64,000 nucleotides of DNA from Shewanella schlegeliana (GCF_016765635.1 NZ_JAESVD010000005.1:186001-250000), one strand, 5' to 3'. Counted from the stretch's first letter, positions 1-9,837 are shown. The notes: generated from the sequence alone by a model not told the origin. Program-made: numbers and translations.

Positions 1-3
1 CTG

Positions 4-714
4 TTAAATAAAGTCTTTGATAAGTGAGACAGCCTGACCTAGATTAGCCTCTAAGGTTGCCCCTGACGACTTCCTAGGCTTAAAACTATGATCGCCATCG
101 GTTAACCAATGTAGTTGTACGCTTTTCATCACAGGCCAAGTATCAACTAACCCCTTATGACCAAACTTATCTCGCTCACCTTGGATCACCATCAGCGGCA
201 CCAAACACTTCTCGATCGGCTCTAAACGCGGCTCCCCACCACTGAGCGGAATAAAGGGGTACCCAAGGCAGACGACACCATCAACCTTTAGGCTTTCGGC
301 CAAAATAGCCGACATTCGACCGCCCATAGACTTGCCCACCAAATAGACTTTCTTCGGCTTAAACTGCTGTTTAAGAATACTAAGCTGCAGTGCATAATCG
401 GCAATTAACTTAGGCGCCCTGTCTGGCGGACGACGCTTACCATCGATGGCATTGGCGCGCATGTAGGGAAAATTAAAACGCACCACGGTGGCATCCACAC
501 TCAGGGCATTTGCCATATCAGCCATAAACTCATGACACATATTCGCACCCGCACCATGGGCCAGTATAATCAAGGTGTCGCAGTCTTTATCGACGCAGTC
601 AACAAGGTATTGCTGCGCATCGAAAGCTAATTCTTCTTGCTTTAACTCGGCAACGGCCGCAGCTAACTTACCGTCTAGATAGGCTTGCTTTAATTTATCC
701 TGTAAGCAGCTCAC
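4..714 (-). CDS. KANL3/Tex30-type alpha/beta hydrolase
   Basis: A 236-residue cytosolic alpha/beta-hydrolase-fold protein. Visible marks are a HGAGA oxyanion-type turn near residue 54, the nucleophile elbow GKSMGG near residue 127, an Asp-containing stretch QGERDKFG, and a late His in DGDHSFKPR, which together make a plausible Ser-Asp-His triad. This pattern is typical of the KANL3/Tex30 (COG3571-like) hydrolases, whose substrate is unknown. The start is a GTG behind a GAGGAG ribosome-binding site. The gene overlaps the 3' end of the upstream LysR gene by 20 bases on the same strand, so the two are probably co-transcribed. The fold is secure; the substrate is not known. Confidence 0.8.
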   Translation of the reverse strand: MSCLQDKLKQAYLDGKLAAAVAELKQEELAFDAQQYLVDCVDKDCDTLIILAHGAGANMCHEFMADMANALSVDATVVRFNFPYMRANAIDGKRRPPDRAPKLIADYALQLSILKQQFKPKKVYLVGKSMGGRMSAILAESLKVDGVVCLGYPFIPLSGGEPRLEPIEKCLVPLMVIQGERDKFGHKGLVDTWPVMKSVQLHWLTDGDHSFKPRKSSGATLEANLGQAVSLIKDFI

Positions 715-1606
715 TGCGAGTCTCCTCTTCGAACATATCTAGCATCCACTCTCTAAAGGCCGCGACTTTACCAATATCGGCATGGCTTTGTTGGCACACC
801 AAGTAATATGCATTTTTACTGACTAAAACTTCGGGGAAAGGGCAGATTAGACGGCCCGCCTTAATATCGGGTCTTGCCAGTACACTGTAGCCTAGCGCCA
901 CACCTTGACCATGAGCGGCAGCTTGAAGCACTAACGAGGAATGACTAAATATTGGCCCCTGGTTCACATTAATATCAGTAATTCCACACTGCCTAAACCA
1001 AGCCTGCCAATCTTGACGGCTAGAGTCATGTAATAGAGTATGATTTTTCAAATCACTGGGTTTTTCTAATGGCTTAGGACCGCTTAATAATAGAGGCGAA
1101 CAGACAGGAATTAATACCTCATTTCTGAGCTTATCAGCTCGCATTCCAGACCAGTTCCCCATACCATAGTAGATAGCAACATCGACGTCATCGGTCAGCG
1201 AACCATCTTCATCATCTACCGCCTTAATTCGCACATCGATCTCGGGATTTTTCTCACTAAACTTAGCCAAACGCGGTACCAACCACTGAATAGCAAAGCT
1301 CGGAGAAGTCGCTACAGTAAGGGAGCCGATAGCACTTCGAGCTAATAATCTATCGGTAGCATCGGCAAGTTGAGTGAAAATATCTTTGATGTCGAGAAAG
1401 TAGCTTTGCCCCTCCTCAGTTAGCAGTAATGAGCGGTTCTTACGTCTAAATAATTTTAATCCTAGATACTCTTCTAATGCCTTGATTTGGTGACTCACGG
1501 CGGCCTGGGTAACAAACAACTCTTCTGCCGCTCGAGTGAAGCTCAAATGCCTAGCTGCTGCCTCAAATGCCTTCACCGCATTCAGGGGAGGTAATCGTCT
1601 TGCCAT
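695..1606 (-). CDS. gcvA: LysR-family regulator, GcvA-like
   Basis: A 303-residue LysR-type transcription factor. The N-terminal winged helix-turn-helix begins LPPLNAVKAFEAAARHLSF and continues with FTRAAEELFVTQAAVSHQIK, which is the usual GcvA/AmpR signature. The C-terminal two-lobed effector domain runs from about residue 90 to the end. In enterics GcvA controls the glycine cleavage genes; no gcv gene is in this window, so the symbol rests on family resemblance. It overlaps the start of the downstream hydrolase gene by 20 bases. A divergent small gene starts at 1788, and the roughly 180 bases between would hold both promoters. LysR proteins often regulate the divergent neighbour, but this is inference. 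Confidence 0.8.
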   Translation of the reverse strand: MARRLPPLNAVKAFEAAARHLSFTRAAEELFVTQAAVSHQIKALEEYLGLKLFRRKNRSLLLTEEGQSYFLDIKDIFTQLADATDRLLARSAIGSLTVATSPSFAIQWLVPRLAKFSEKNPEIDVRIKAVDDEDGSLTDDVDVAIYYGMGNWSGMRADKLRNEVLIPVCSPLLLSGPKPLEKPSDLKNHTLLHDSSRQDWQAWFRQCGITDINVNQGPIFSHSSLVLQAAAHGQGVALGYSVLARPDIKAGRLICPFPEVLVSKNAYYLVCQQSHADIGKVAAFREWMLDMFEEETRSELLTG

Positions 1607-1787
1607 AGTGATCCAGATCCCGGTTTTTAATTAGTTTTTCTAATGGCTATTGTTACATTTTATCGTTTGTTAAGGCTAGTACTTTCGTTCAGAATTTGCC
1701 CCAACGAAATGATACTAGTTGGACAGCCTCTACGACGTAATTGGGGAGTGTCTAACAACCCGAATACTAGCCTGGAGGCTACCGCGT

Positions 1788-2021
1788 ATGTTAAACCTAA
1801 AATCTGTATTTGTTATCGTAATCCTCGGTGCGTCAGCCAGTGTTAGTGCTGATGAGATCTCTATCAACACCAAAGATGTTGAAGCCACATTAACAGCTAA
1901 CCTAGCAGAAAGCATGGAGTTAATGCAGACTCAACTTACTGCTGAGCTAGATACCATGTTAGCGACTGATGAACTAAAGAAGAGCGAAGAAGCCACGGCC
2001 CAAGTATTACTAGCCGACTAG
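1788..2021 (+). CDS. small exported protein of unknown function
   Basis: A 77-residue protein beginning MLNLKSVFVIVILGASASVS, a clear Sec signal peptide with likely cleavage after the ASA-type site near residue 21. The mature part is short, acidic and helical, rich in Glu, Thr and Ala, with no cysteine. I chose the ATG at 1788 because a strong GGAGG ribosome-binding site lies 8 bases upstream; a longer in-frame reading from 1719 would bury the signal peptide. An intrinsic terminator follows at once, which supports a real gene. Family unknown. It is divergent from the LysR gene. Confidence 0.7.
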   Translation: MLNLKSVFVIVILGASASVSADEISINTKDVEATLTANLAESMELMQTQLTAELDTMLATDELKKSEEATAQVLLAD

Positions 2022-2043
2022 TTTAGCCTAGTTCTTCAACGTT

Positions 2044-2072
2044 AAAACCACCTTATTAGAGGTGGTTTTTTT
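2044..2072 (+). terminator. intrinsic terminator of the small exported protein gene
   Basis: The hairpin AAAACCACC / GGTGGTTTT has an 8-base loop and is followed by a run of T, 22 bases after the stop codon. Confidence 0.8.
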
Positions 2073-2110
2073 GTATCTATTAATGACAAGCTAGAATAGT
2101 AAAGCAACAA

Positions 2111-2136
2111 AAAGGCGACCAATATTGGTCGCCTTT
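2111..2136 (-). terminator. intrinsic terminator after thiI
   Basis: A perfect 13-base-arm palindrome built on AAAGGCGACCAAT. On the minus strand it is followed by TTTTTG, so it ends thiI transcription; on the plus strand the tail is weaker. Confidence 0.75.
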
Positions 2137-2172
2137 GTCGTTTAAGCCCAAACAAGCGCTCAAAAACGCAGT

Positions 2173-3627
2173 TTAAGGACGGTAAACCTTAACATTGTTA
2201 TAACCTTGCTCTTGTAAATAAAGAGCCTGTAGTTTGCTCATGACGCCACGGTCACAATAGAGAAGATAGTTCTTCTCTTTATCAAGATCACCAAACTGTG
2301 TCGCTAACTTATAGAAAGGAATCGCCTTCACTTCGACACCTTCGATCTCAAGTGGAGACTTCTCCTCCTCTTCCGGTGCACGGACGTCAATGATGATCTC
2401 ACCAGCACTAATCGCATCGACTGTTTCTGTTGCGGTAATTTTGGTATCCATCTGCGTAGCAATCTCCCTAATATCGATAACTTCTGCATCTGCGATCACA
2501 CGATCGAGCAGATCTTCAGAAAACTTCGCTTCTTCGGCTTCAACTTTTGACAATACCGCCTTTACCGTTGGCTTTTGAGAAATCACGCCACAATACTCAG
2601 GAATTGACTTGGCAAAGTCTTCAGTACCGATTTGACGGCTAATATTGATGATGTCTTGCTTATCCATTGCAATCAAAGGACGTAAGATTAGCTGTTCAGT
2701 ACAGCGGTCGATGACATTTAAATTGGTTAAGGTTTGGCTAGAAACCTGCCCCATCGCCTCGCCAGTCACCAAAGCTTGAATACCCAACTTGTGAGCCACT
2801 CTAGCTGCTGCACGCATCATCATACGCTTCAATACCACGCCCATCTGGCCGTTATCGACGCGCTCTAGAATTTCTTGTACCACAGGATCGAACGGTACAG
2901 AGATAAACTTAACCTTATGTGATTCACCGTACTTCTGCCACAAGTGATAAGCCACCTGCTTAACACCGATTTCGTGTTGGTCGCCACCTAAGTTAAAGAA
3001 GCAGTAGTGAGTACGAGATCCACGCTTAATGAACTGGTAACTCGACACGCCAGAGTCAAAGCCGCCAGAAATCAATGACAAAACATCTTCCTGAGTCGCC
3101 ATAGGGAAGCCGCCTAGGCCTTCGATACGCTTGTCGATAAGATAAAGATTGTCATTATCAATCTCTAGATGCACAGTCATATCAGGATCTTTTAAGCGTA
3201 CACCTGCCGCTTCAGTGAATTGATTCAATCCACCACCCACATAACGCTCAACTTCAATAGAGTTAAAGTCATGTTTACCGGCGCGCTTAACACGTACACA
3301 GAAGGTCTTGCCTACAAGTTGCTCTTTATAAACAGCTAACGTCTGCTGGTAGATATCATCTACTGAAGTGAAAGTACTCACGTTAACTTGTAGTACATGA
3401 GCGATACCAGGAATACAGGCTAAACGCTCACCAAAGGCTTCGACCAGATCAGGCCTATCATCTGGCACCATCACCATGATCTTGTCCCACTGACGCTGTA
3501 CTTTAGCGGACTCATCCACCTTTTTAAGTACATTACGAATATTGGTCTCGAGCATCTTGGTAAAACGCATTCTTACCGGCTTGCTCTTCATCATGATTTC
3601 AGGAAACAGTTTTACGATAAATTTCAT
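2173..3627 (-). CDS. thiI: tRNA 4-thiouridine synthase / thiazole sulfurtransferase ThiI
   Basis: A 484-residue ThiI. Known role: it adenylates U8 of tRNA and delivers sulfur to make 4-thiouridine, and it passes sulfur to ThiS for thiamine thiazole synthesis. Visible parts are an N-terminal ferredoxin-like/THUMP region, the PP-loop [10 protein letters not shown] near residue 180, the conserved Cys in PEYCGVIS, and a C-terminal rhodanese domain with active-site Cys in YCDRGVMS. This long form with rhodanese is the enteric type. The start at 3627 is preferred over one 11 codons upstream because GGAAG sits just before it and [12 protein letters not shown] is the typical ThiI beginning. It stands alone, ending at a terminator. 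Confidence 0.95.
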   Translation of the reverse strand: MKFIVKLFPEIMMKSKPVRMRFTKMLETNIRNVLKKVDESAKVQRQWDKIMVMVPDDRPDLVEAFGERLACIPGIAHVLQVNVSTFTSVDDIYQQTLAVYKEQLVGKTFCVRVKRAGKHDFNSIEVERYVGGGLNQFTEAAGVRLKDPDMTVHLEIDNDNLYLIDKRIEGLGGFPMATQEDVLSLISGGFDSGVSSYQFIKRGSRTHYCFFNLGGDQHEIGVKQVAYHLWQKYGESHKVKFISVPFDPVVQEILERVDNGQMGVVLKRMMMRAAARVAHKLGIQALVTGEAMGQVSSQTLTNLNVIDRCTEQLILRPLIAMDKQDIINISRQIGTEDFAKSIPEYCGVISQKPTVKAVLSKVEAEEAKFSEDLLDRVIADAEVIDIREIATQMDTKITATETVDAISAGEIIIDVRAPEEEEKSPLEIEGVEVKAIPFYKLATQFGDLDKEKNYLLYCDRGVMSKLQALYLQEQGYNNVKVYRP

Positions 3628-3774
3628 TGGTCTTCCGCGAGGGGGTAGTTTAAACAGCAATTTTCCGATTATAACAAGAACGCAGGCTAATTGCGTATAT
3701 CCAATGTCAGTTTGTCACCATAAAAAATCAATTATTCTAGCGCCCAAATGCATCACTTAAGCCTTAAAAACAAA

Positions 3775-3806
3775 AACACCTAATCAAGTTGCCTCAATTA
3801 AGTGCT
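3775..3806 (-). terminator. probable terminator after pomB
   Basis: On the minus strand AGCACTTAAT pairs with ATTAGGTGTT (two G-U pairs), and the stem is followed by TTTGTTTTT. It lies about 20 bases past the pomB stop. Confidence 0.55.
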
Positions 3807-3826
3807 TTTATCGGGATAAAATATGG

Positions 3827-4795
3827 CTACTGACTCACTTGGATCTCATGAGATTCTTTAGCTTTGCCCTGCTCTATCGCAATCTCTACTCGGCGATTTC
3901 GCGCGCGATTCGCGCTGGAGTTGTTCTCCACTAACGGATCCGATGACGCCATTCCCACCACCTTCATCCGATTCGGATCAAAGCCCTTCACTTTAATCAG
4001 TTCATGACCAACAGCCACTGCACGCTTGCTCGATAGATCCCAATTAGAGCTATAAAGCTCATTAGAGATATTCCAGTCGTCGGTATGCCCCGACACAGTA
4101 ACAATTCCTGGCACATCTTTAAGCAGTTCACCGACGCGGCGTACCACAGGTTTAAACCTAGGTTGCAAGAAACCAGAACCCGAAGCAAAAGCGCCTTTTT
4201 CTCGAATCCGGATGATAATCTGTTGCCCAAGAGACTCTATCTCGATGGCACCATCGACGATCTCTTTATTGAGCTCCTGAGCCATCTTCTTCACTTGCTC
4301 ATTAATTTCATCTTGAGCAGAGGCTTGAGTTTTTGTGGATTGCGTATCCGATTGAGCCGCATTTTCAGCCTTAGCTTCAGCCTCACTCTGCTCCTGTGCC
4401 GTCGCCGATGCTTGGCCACCGCGCTGTTCGCCCCGTTGCTGCTGAATACCGCCAGCACTATCATCTTCGCCCTCTTGAAACTCGAGCATAGGCTCTGTCA
4501 TCTCGTTAGTTTGCTGGTTGATGATCTCAATCGGCGTCGGCTCTGGCCGGCCCGGTCTAAATTCAAGGGCAATCACCGAAGTGCCTTTAGGGATATCTTT
4601 AACTTCAACCTTATTCTGCACACCGAAAGCGTATTTCATCGAGCCAGCAATCTGCTTAAACTTCATCACATCCATTTCTGAAAACGCGAGCAGCAGTACG
4701 AAGAAACACATCAACAGTGACATCAAGTCTGCGAAGGTTGCCAACCAAAGCGGCGCACCGGGTGGCGGACAATCACATTTGGCTTTTTTAGCCAT
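3827..4795 (-). CDS. pomB: sodium-type flagellar stator protein PomB (MotB family)
   Basis: A 322-residue inner-membrane stator subunit. The single N-terminal transmembrane helix carries the ion-binding Asp23 in TFADLMSLLMCFFVLLL; Cys-containing residues precede it as in PomB. A low-complexity Gln/Glu/Ala-rich linker follows (about residues 110-165), then a C-terminal OmpA-like peptidoglycan-binding domain with VSGHTDDWNIS and NRARNRRVEI. With PomA it forms the channel that couples sodium flow to flagellar rotation and anchors it to the cell wall. It starts 4 bases after the pomA stop, so the two genes form an operon. Ion choice (sodium rather than proton) is inferred from similarity to PomB and not proved here. 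Confidence 0.92.
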   Translation of the reverse strand: MAKKAKCDCPPPGAPLWLATFADLMSLLMCFFVLLLAFSEMDVMKFKQIAGSMKYAFGVQNKVEVKDIPKGTSVIALEFRPGRPEPTPIEIINQQTNEMTEPMLEFQEGEDDSAGGIQQQRGEQRGGQASATAQEQSEAEAKAENAAQSDTQSTKTQASAQDEINEQVKKMAQELNKEIVDGAIEIESLGQQIIIRIREKGAFASGSGFLQPRFKPVVRRVGELLKDVPGIVTVSGHTDDWNISNELYSSNWDLSSKRAVAVGHELIKVKGFDPNRMKVVGMASSDPLVENNSSANRARNRRVEIAIEQGKAKESHEIQVSQ

Positions 4796-4799
4796 CTGT

Positions 4800-5567
4800 T
4801 TACGCCCCGTCCAAGGTGTCTATTTTTCTTGATTTTTCAGATAGGTAATTTTTCAAAAAGCCTTCAATCACTCTTGGATTCTGGCCATCTTGAATCGCCA
4901 ACACCGCATCCATAATAAGGTTACGGTTTAACATCTCCTCACTCATTCTAAGGGATAGCTTATCGGCAATCGGTAGTGCGACCATATTGGCAACCACTGC
5001 CCCATATAAGGTCGTTAATAGTGCAACCGCCATCGCAGGGCCAATAGACTTAGGATCATCCATGTTCGATAGCATGCCGACAAGACCGATTAGGGTACCG
5101 ATCATTCCCATCGCTGGCGCCACATCACCAATAGACTTAAAAATACCGATACCTGTTTTATGTCGCTCCTCGGTCAGGGCGATATCTTTCTCTAACGCGT
5201 CTCTGACCACATCCCCATCGTGGCCATCCACCAGCATGTCGACCGCTTTTTGCATAAAGCTGTTACTGATCTCCGCCTCTTCCAATGCGAGGAACCCCCC
5301 CTTACGCGCAGCATCGGCCATAGAGATGGATTGTTCGATAAGATCTTCTGGTTTATCTAACTTGAAAATAAAAGCCTTAGCAGCAATTTTAGCGGAGCCT
5401 AAAAACTGTTTGAGGTTATATTTCATCATAACCACAAATAATGAGCCGATTAAAACAATGAGAATCGAGGGCACATTGATAAAAATACCAATGCCACCAC
5501 TACTGACCATTGCCATGATAATGAAGACAAATGCGCCAATAAGTCCAATTAGGGTTGCTAAATCCAA
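4800..5567 (-). CDS. pomA: sodium-type flagellar stator protein PomA (MotA family)
   Basis: A 255-residue protein with four transmembrane segments: two near the N-terminus (residues 1-50) and two around residues 145-205. Between them is the cytoplasmic loop that contacts FliG. The third and fourth helices hold GDVAPAMGMIGTLIGLVGML, typical of PomA. It pairs with PomB to form the ion channel of the motor. The start is a TTG preceded by a strong GAGGAG site; no better ATG is available and MDLATLIGLI matches the family start. It is the first gene of the pomA-pomB operon. Confidence 0.93.
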   Translation of the reverse strand: MDLATLIGLIGAFVFIIMAMVSSGGIGIFINVPSILIVLIGSLFVVMMKYNLKQFLGSAKIAAKAFIFKLDKPEDLIEQSISMADAARKGGFLALEEAEISNSFMQKAVDMLVDGHDGDVVRDALEKDIALTEERHKTGIGIFKSIGDVAPAMGMIGTLIGLVGMLSNMDDPKSIGPAMAVALLTTLYGAVVANMVALPIADKLSLRMSEEMLNRNLIMDAVLAIQDGQNPRVIEGFLKNYLSEKSRKIDTLDGA

Positions 5568-6009
5568 AACCGCTCCTCAAATACCAATCAATACACTGTT
5601 TATCGACTGTCTCGAATACCAAGTGCTACATAAAATGCTGAGAATAAAAATAAGTAGCGACAATATTACGCCTTAGATGCTACGGCAAGTGCCAAGACAC
5701 GAAACATGCCATTAGCCGCTATTTTTTGGCATTCCAACTTATATAACGACCAAAATGATAATCTCTTGAGTGATATTTCCAGCAATTCTTGCTCATTTTC
5801 CGCTAAAATACGCCTTCGCTTGCAGGAAGTCGCCAATCCCCTAACTGTTTGGCCGTAGGTCAGCACTGTTAACTCATGGATGTTTTACTTACTTTAAAAG
5901 CATGTTTGCGATTTAAAGCGTGCTTTTGCGCAAATAGTCAACGGCTCAATTTGACCCATGTGCCCTGCTGATATACTTTGTGTACCGCTTATTTCTAGGA
6001 ATGATCATC
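5568..6009. other. divergent promoter region between pomA and xseB
   Basis: 440 bases without a convincing gene. The region must hold promoters for pomAB (minus) and for xseB-ispA-dxs (plus). Visible items: ATACCAATCAATA at 5580-5592, which matches the end of the MITE-like elements at 49.0 and 54.6 kb, but with no second end nearby; and an imperfect hairpin AAAAGCATG / CGTGCTTTT at 5896-5927. A 66-codon minus-strand open frame at 5666-5866 has no supporting features. Confidence 0.4.
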
Positions 6010-6249
6010 GTGGCAAAAAAACCAGAAAATCTCTCATTTGAAGATTCACTTTCCGAGCTAGAAAAAATCGTAACCGATTTAGAGCATGGCGACATCGCTC
6101 TCGATGATGCATTAAAGCAATTCGAGCGCGGAATTAAACTTGTGCGCAATAGTCAGAGCAAGTTAGAAAATGCCCAACAAAAAGTCGCGGTGCTAATGCA
6201 AGATGAGGGTGTCGACACCCTTAAACCTTATGATGTTGAGGGTGAGTAA
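6010..6249 (+). CDS. xseB: exodeoxyribonuclease VII small subunit
   Basis: A 79-residue XseB, the small subunit that coats the XseA helix in exonuclease VII, a single-strand-specific DNase. The sequence has the family core LSFEDSLSELEKIVTDLEHG followed by the helical repeat-like stretch ending ENAQQKVAVL. I chose the GTG at 6010 because AGGA lies 9 bases upstream; the ATG at 6001 abuts that site and is too close. It is the first gene of xseB-ispA-dxs, with ispA beginning at the next base after its stop. Confidence 0.92.
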   Translation: MAKKPENLSFEDSLSELEKIVTDLEHGDIALDDALKQFERGIKLVRNSQSKLENAQQKVAVLMQDEGVDTLKPYDVEGE

Positions 6250-7131
6250 TTGTTAGTAGCGTCACTGAAACAGTACCAAGAGCGTATCAATCAACAACTT
6301 GAATTACGCATCGACTCGCTCGCCGATATCGAACCGCGGTTAAAGGCAGCCATGAAACATGGTGCCTTAATCGGCGGAAAACGAATTAGACCCTTTCTGG
6401 TTTATGCTATCGGCGATATGTTAGGCGTAAAACTTTCAACCTTAGACTCTTGTGCTGCAGCCGTTGAATGTATTCATGCTTACTCGCTTATTCATGACGA
6501 CTTACCCGCCATGGATGACGATGCGCTGCGCCGCGGTCAACCTACGGTGCATATCGCTTTTGACGAAGCGACAGCGATATTAGCTGGTGACGCACTGCAG
6601 GCACTTGCCTTCGAAATTATCAGTGATCCGATTGAAAACATCACTCCATCACAGAATTTAGCAATGGTTAAAGCCTTAGCCAACGCCTCTGGGTATAGTG
6701 GTATGTGCGGTGGTCAGGCGATGGACTTAAGTGCCACCAATAAGCAGATCGAACTCGCCACCCTAATACAGTTACACAAATTAAAAACCGGTGCGCTTAT
6801 TCGCTGTGCGGTGGAGTTTGCCATTATTGCCGCAAAAGTAGAGGGACAAGAGCGTCAAGCCCTACTCGACTTTGCCGATGCTATCGGCCTCGCCTTTCAG
6901 GTACAAGACGATGTGCTCGATATTATCGCGAGCACCGAAGAGCTCGGAAAACCGCAAGGTTCAGATACAGATTCAAACAAAAGCACCTATCCAAAGTTGC
7001 TTGGATTAGAGGGCGCCCAAAAAACTGCTAGCAGTTTGATTGAGGACGCACTATCAGCGCTGGCCAAATTACCATACAATAGCCAGCTAATTGCAGAATT
7101 CGCCCGTTATATCGTTGAGCGAAGAGTATAA
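6250..7131 (+). CDS. ispA: (2E,6E)-farnesyl diphosphate synthase
   Basis: A 293-residue trans-prenyltransferase that condenses isopentenyl diphosphate with dimethylallyl and geranyl diphosphate to make farnesyl diphosphate, the precursor of quinone tails and undecaprenyl lipid. Both aspartate-rich motifs are visible: [14 protein letters not shown] near residue 85 and QVQDDVLDI near residue 219. GGKRIRP near residue 40 binds the diphosphate. The start is TTG at 6250, directly after the xseB stop, with GAGGGTGAG upstream inside xseB; this suggests translational coupling. Dxs, the first enzyme of the same pathway, follows 22 bases later. Confidence 0.95.
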   Translation: MLVASLKQYQERINQQLELRIDSLADIEPRLKAAMKHGALIGGKRIRPFLVYAIGDMLGVKLSTLDSCAAAVECIHAYSLIHDDLPAMDDDALRRGQPTVHIAFDEATAILAGDALQALAFEIISDPIENITPSQNLAMVKALANASGYSGMCGGQAMDLSATNKQIELATLIQLHKLKTGALIRCAVEFAIIAAKVEGQERQALLDFADAIGLAFQVQDDVLDIIASTEELGKPQGSDTDSNKSTYPKLLGLEGAQKTASSLIEDALSALAKLPYNSQLIAEFARYIVERRV

Positions 7132-7153
7132 TAAAGAGACAAAGAATCTCGAT

Positions 7154-9019
7154 ATGAGTTTTGATATTTCTCAATTCCCTGTGCTTGCACAGGCTAATAC
7201 CCCAGATGAGCTAAGACAGCTCCCTCAGGCCGTATTGCCACAACTGGCAGATGAGCTTAGAGGTTTCCTATTGAAGTCTGTTGGTAAATCAAGCGGTCAT
7301 TTCGCTTCGGGCCTTGGTACGGTGGAACTCACCGTAGCACTTCATTACGTGTACAACACGCCATTCGATAGACTTGTCTGGGACGTAGGCCATCAAGCCT
7401 ACCCACATAAAATCCTGACAGGTCGCCGCGAAAGAATGCACACCATTCGTCAGAAAGGTGGCGTGCATCCATTCCCATGGCGTGAAGAAAGTGAATACGA
7501 CACCTTTAGCGTTGGTCACTCAGGTACCTCAATCAGTGCAGCATTAGCTATGGCAGTTGCCGCCGAAAAAGAGCAAGCTGGCCGTAAGGTTGTAGCGGTT
7601 ATCGGTGACGGCGCCATGACAGGCGGCATGGTATTTGAGGCAATGAACCACGCGGGTGACTTGCATAACGACATGCTAGTGGTGCTAAACGATAATGAGA
7701 TGTCTATCTCTGAAAACGTTGGCGCACTAAATAACCATCTTGCCCAGTTGATGTCAGGTCGTTTCTACACCACGATTCGCGAAAGCAGCAAGAAAGTGCT
7801 TCAAGGTATGCCTGTTATCAAAGAGATGGCTAAGCGCACCGAGGAGCATCTTAAAGGTATGGTCGTGCCGGGCACCATGTTCGAGGAGCTAGGCTTCAAC
7901 TACATAGGTCCAATCGATGGCCATGATGTTGATGCCCTCGTCGAAACCATGCGCAATATGCGCAATCTAAGTGGACCACAGATTTTACATATCATGACCA
8001 AGAAGGGTCGTGGTTATGAACCTGCAGAAAAAGATCCTATCGGCTGGCATGCGGTTCCTAAGTTTGATCCGTCAACCTTTGAGAAGCCAGCTACCATGCC
8101 GTCAGACCCAACCTTCTCTGAAGTGTTTGGTAAGTGGCTATGTGATATTGCTGAAAAAGACGAAAAGGTCTTGGGGATTACCCCGGCTATGCGCGAAGGC
8201 TCAGGTATGGTTGAATTTTCTCAACGATTCCCTAAGCAGTACTTTGACGCCGCAATTGCCGAGCAACACGCCGTAACCTTAGGTGCTGGTTTCGCCTGCG
8301 AAGGCTACAAGCCTGTGGTGGCAATTTATTCGACCTTCCTGCAACGTGGCTACGATCAAATGATCCACGATGTCGCACTGCAGAGACTACCGGTACTGTT
8401 TGCTATCGACCGCGGCGGTATTGTCGGTGCCGATGGCCCAACTCACCAAGGTGCATTCGACTTAAGCTTTATGCGCACCGTACCTAATATGGTGATCATG
8501 GCACCATCTGATGAAAATGAATGTCGTCAGATGCTGTATACCGGTTATTGCTATAACGATGGCCCGACAGCTGTGCGCTACCCACGTGGCAGTGCCACAG
8601 GGGCCAAACAAGTGGAAACCATGACGGCGATGCCAATTGGTAAAGGCTTGATTAAGCGTCAAGGCAAAAAAGTGGCTATCCTAAACTTTGGTACCACATT
8701 AGCGAGCAGCTTAGTCGCCGCCGAAGCACTGGATGCTACCGTTGCCGATATGCGCTTTGTTAAGCCGCTTGATGTTGAACTGGTTAAAGAGTTAGCTGCA
8801 AACCATGATGTGCTAGTGACAGTTGAAGAAAATGCCATTATGGGCGGCGCGGGTTCTGGCGTACTCGAACTATTACAGACACTTAAGATGCCAAAGCCGG
8901 TATTACTCATCGGTTTGCCTGATGAGTTTATTAAGCACGGTGCACCTGAAGAGATCATCAGCGAGCTAGGGTTAGATGCTGCGGGTATTCAAAGGCAGAT
9001 CGAAGAGTTTCTTGCGTAA
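7154..9019 (+). CDS. dxs: 1-deoxy-D-xylulose-5-phosphate synthase
   Basis: A 621-residue thiamine-diphosphate enzyme that joins pyruvate and glyceraldehyde 3-phosphate, the first and often limiting step of the MEP isoprenoid pathway. The ThDP-binding GDGAMTGGM near residue 154 with the downstream NDNEMSIS, the HGHDV-type region GPIDGHDV, and the central [13 protein letters not shown] motif are all present, followed by the transketolase C-terminal domain. ATG at 7154 fits the family length (E. coli 620). Third gene of the xseB-ispA-dxs operon, closed by a terminator. Confidence 0.97.
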   Translation: MSFDISQFPVLAQANTPDELRQLPQAVLPQLADELRGFLLKSVGKSSGHFASGLGTVELTVALHYVYNTPFDRLVWDVGHQAYPHKILTGRRERMHTIRQKGGVHPFPWREESEYDTFSVGHSGTSISAALAMAVAAEKEQAGRKVVAVIGDGAMTGGMVFEAMNHAGDLHNDMLVVLNDNEMSISENVGALNNHLAQLMSGRFYTTIRESSKKVLQGMPVIKEMAKRTEEHLKGMVVPGTMFEELGFNYIGPIDGHDVDALVETMRNMRNLSGPQILHIMTKKGRGYEPAEKDPIGWHAVPKFDPSTFEKPATMPSDPTFSEVFGKWLCDIAEKDEKVLGITPAMREGSGMVEFSQRFPKQYFDAAIAEQHAVTLGAGFACEGYKPVVAIYSTFLQRGYDQMIHDVALQRLPVLFAIDRGGIVGADGPTHQGAFDLSFMRTVPNMVIMAPSDENECRQMLYTGYCYNDGPTAVRYPRGSATGAKQVETMTAMPIGKGLIKRQGKKVAILNFGTTLASSLVAAEALDATVADMRFVKPLDVELVKELAANHDVLVTVEENAIMGGAGSGVLELLQTLKMPKPVLLIGLPDEFIKHGAPEEIISELGLDAAGIQRQIEEFLA

Positions 9020-9064
9020 CCTTATCTTACTTGAATAGAAGCTTTGATTGAAAAACAGCTAAAT

Positions 9065-9093
9065 AAAAAGGACTGCCATGGCAGTCCTTTTTT
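9065..9093. terminator. bidirectional terminator between dxs and grpE
   Basis: AAAAAGGACTGCC / GGCAGTCCTTTTTT is a perfect stem with a tiny centre. It has A and T runs on both sides, so it can stop dxs (plus) and grpE (minus) transcription. A second inverted repeat TGATGCTAA / TTAGCATCA at 9100-9125 lies next to grpE without a T-run. Confidence 0.85.
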
Positions 9094-9134
9094 ATACCTT
9101 TGATGCTAAACAACCGCTTAGCATCAATAGCTCA

Positions 9135-9737
9135 TTAACCTTGAGAAACCATCACCATCGCAGGACGAAGTAAACGATCATTCAAAGTGTAACCCTTCTG
9201 CATCACCATCATAACCGTATTTGCAGGAAAATCTGCGCTTGGCTGCATACCAATAGCTTGATGTAACTCAGGGTTGAAAGTGTCACCTTGTGGATCGACC
9301 TGAACTAAGCCAAACTTCTCAACAGCGCTTACAAAGCTCTTAGCGGTTAACTCTACGCCTTCGTAAATAGCCTTAGTCGCTTCAGCTTCAGCGTCAGTTC
9401 CTTGCAGAGCGCGCTCCATATTATCTAATACAGGAAGCAACTCATTAATGAACTTTTCTAAGGCAAACTTGTGCGCCTTCTCAACATCGATTGCTGCGCG
9501 ACGACGAATATTGTCAACTTCTGCAGCGGCACGGATCACTGAGTCTTTTTGCGCTTCAACTTTTGCTTCAGCTTCTTGCAAAGCTTTTTCTAACTCTTCA
9601 ACACGGAAGTTAGCCAGAGTAAGCTCATCCATCAAAGAGGCTTCGTCAGTGGTTTCTGTGCCGTTCTTATTTAGCAATTCACCCTCTACGATCTCTTCAA
9701 CTTGGTTCTCTTGTGCTTTATTTGTTTGGTTGCTCAT
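9135..9737 (-). CDS. grpE: nucleotide exchange factor GrpE
   Basis: A 200-residue GrpE, the ADP-release factor of DnaK in the heat-shock chaperone cycle. The N-terminal third is acidic and disordered; the middle (about 45-100) is the long dimerising helix with [20 protein letters not shown]; the C-terminus is the beta-domain ending [17 protein letters not shown]. The ATG at 9737 is chosen over one 15 codons upstream: GGAG precedes it and MSNQTNK is a normal start. A near-consensus sigma-32 promoter lies about 50-75 bases upstream, which fits heat induction. It is divergent from nadK, a conserved arrangement. Confidence 0.96.
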   Translation of the reverse strand: MSNQTNKAQENQVEEIVEGELLNKNGTETTDEASLMDELTLANFRVEELEKALQEAEAKVEAQKDSVIRAAAEVDNIRRRAAIDVEKAHKFALEKFINELLPVLDNMERALQGTDAEAEATKAIYEGVELTAKSFVSAVEKFGLVQVDPQGDTFNPELHQAIGMQPSADFPANTVMMVMQKGYTLNDRLLRPAMVMVSQG

Positions 9738-9785
9738 TTTTGCTCCAGCTAAAAATGCTTTGTTTCTGCATGCTCTGAGCATATT

Positions 9786-9811
9786 ATGGGGATCAAATTT
9801 AAGGTTTCAAG
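9786..9811 (-). promoter_or_regulatory. sigma-32 (heat-shock) promoter of grpE
   Basis: On the minus strand CTTGAAA (9805-9811) and CCCCAT (9786-9791) are separated by 13 bases. This matches the RpoH consensus CTTGAAA-N11-16-CCCCAT. The -10 element lies about 50 bases before the grpE start codon. Confidence 0.85.
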
Positions 9812-9837
9812 GCCTAAAGCCGGATCTAACATAAATT

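Noticed and set aside
1643..1846. 67-codon frame overlapping the small exported protein gene
   Set aside because: It overlaps the better supported gene at 1788 in another frame and lacks start signals.
5666..5866. 66-codon minus-strand open frame between pomA and xseB
   Set aside because: No ribosome-binding site, no motif, and Arg/Lys-rich composition typical of chance frames.
9100..9125. Inverted repeat TGATGCTAA / TTAGCATCA as the grpE terminator
   Set aside because: No T-run follows on the minus strand; the neighbouring hairpin at 9065-9093 is the better terminator.
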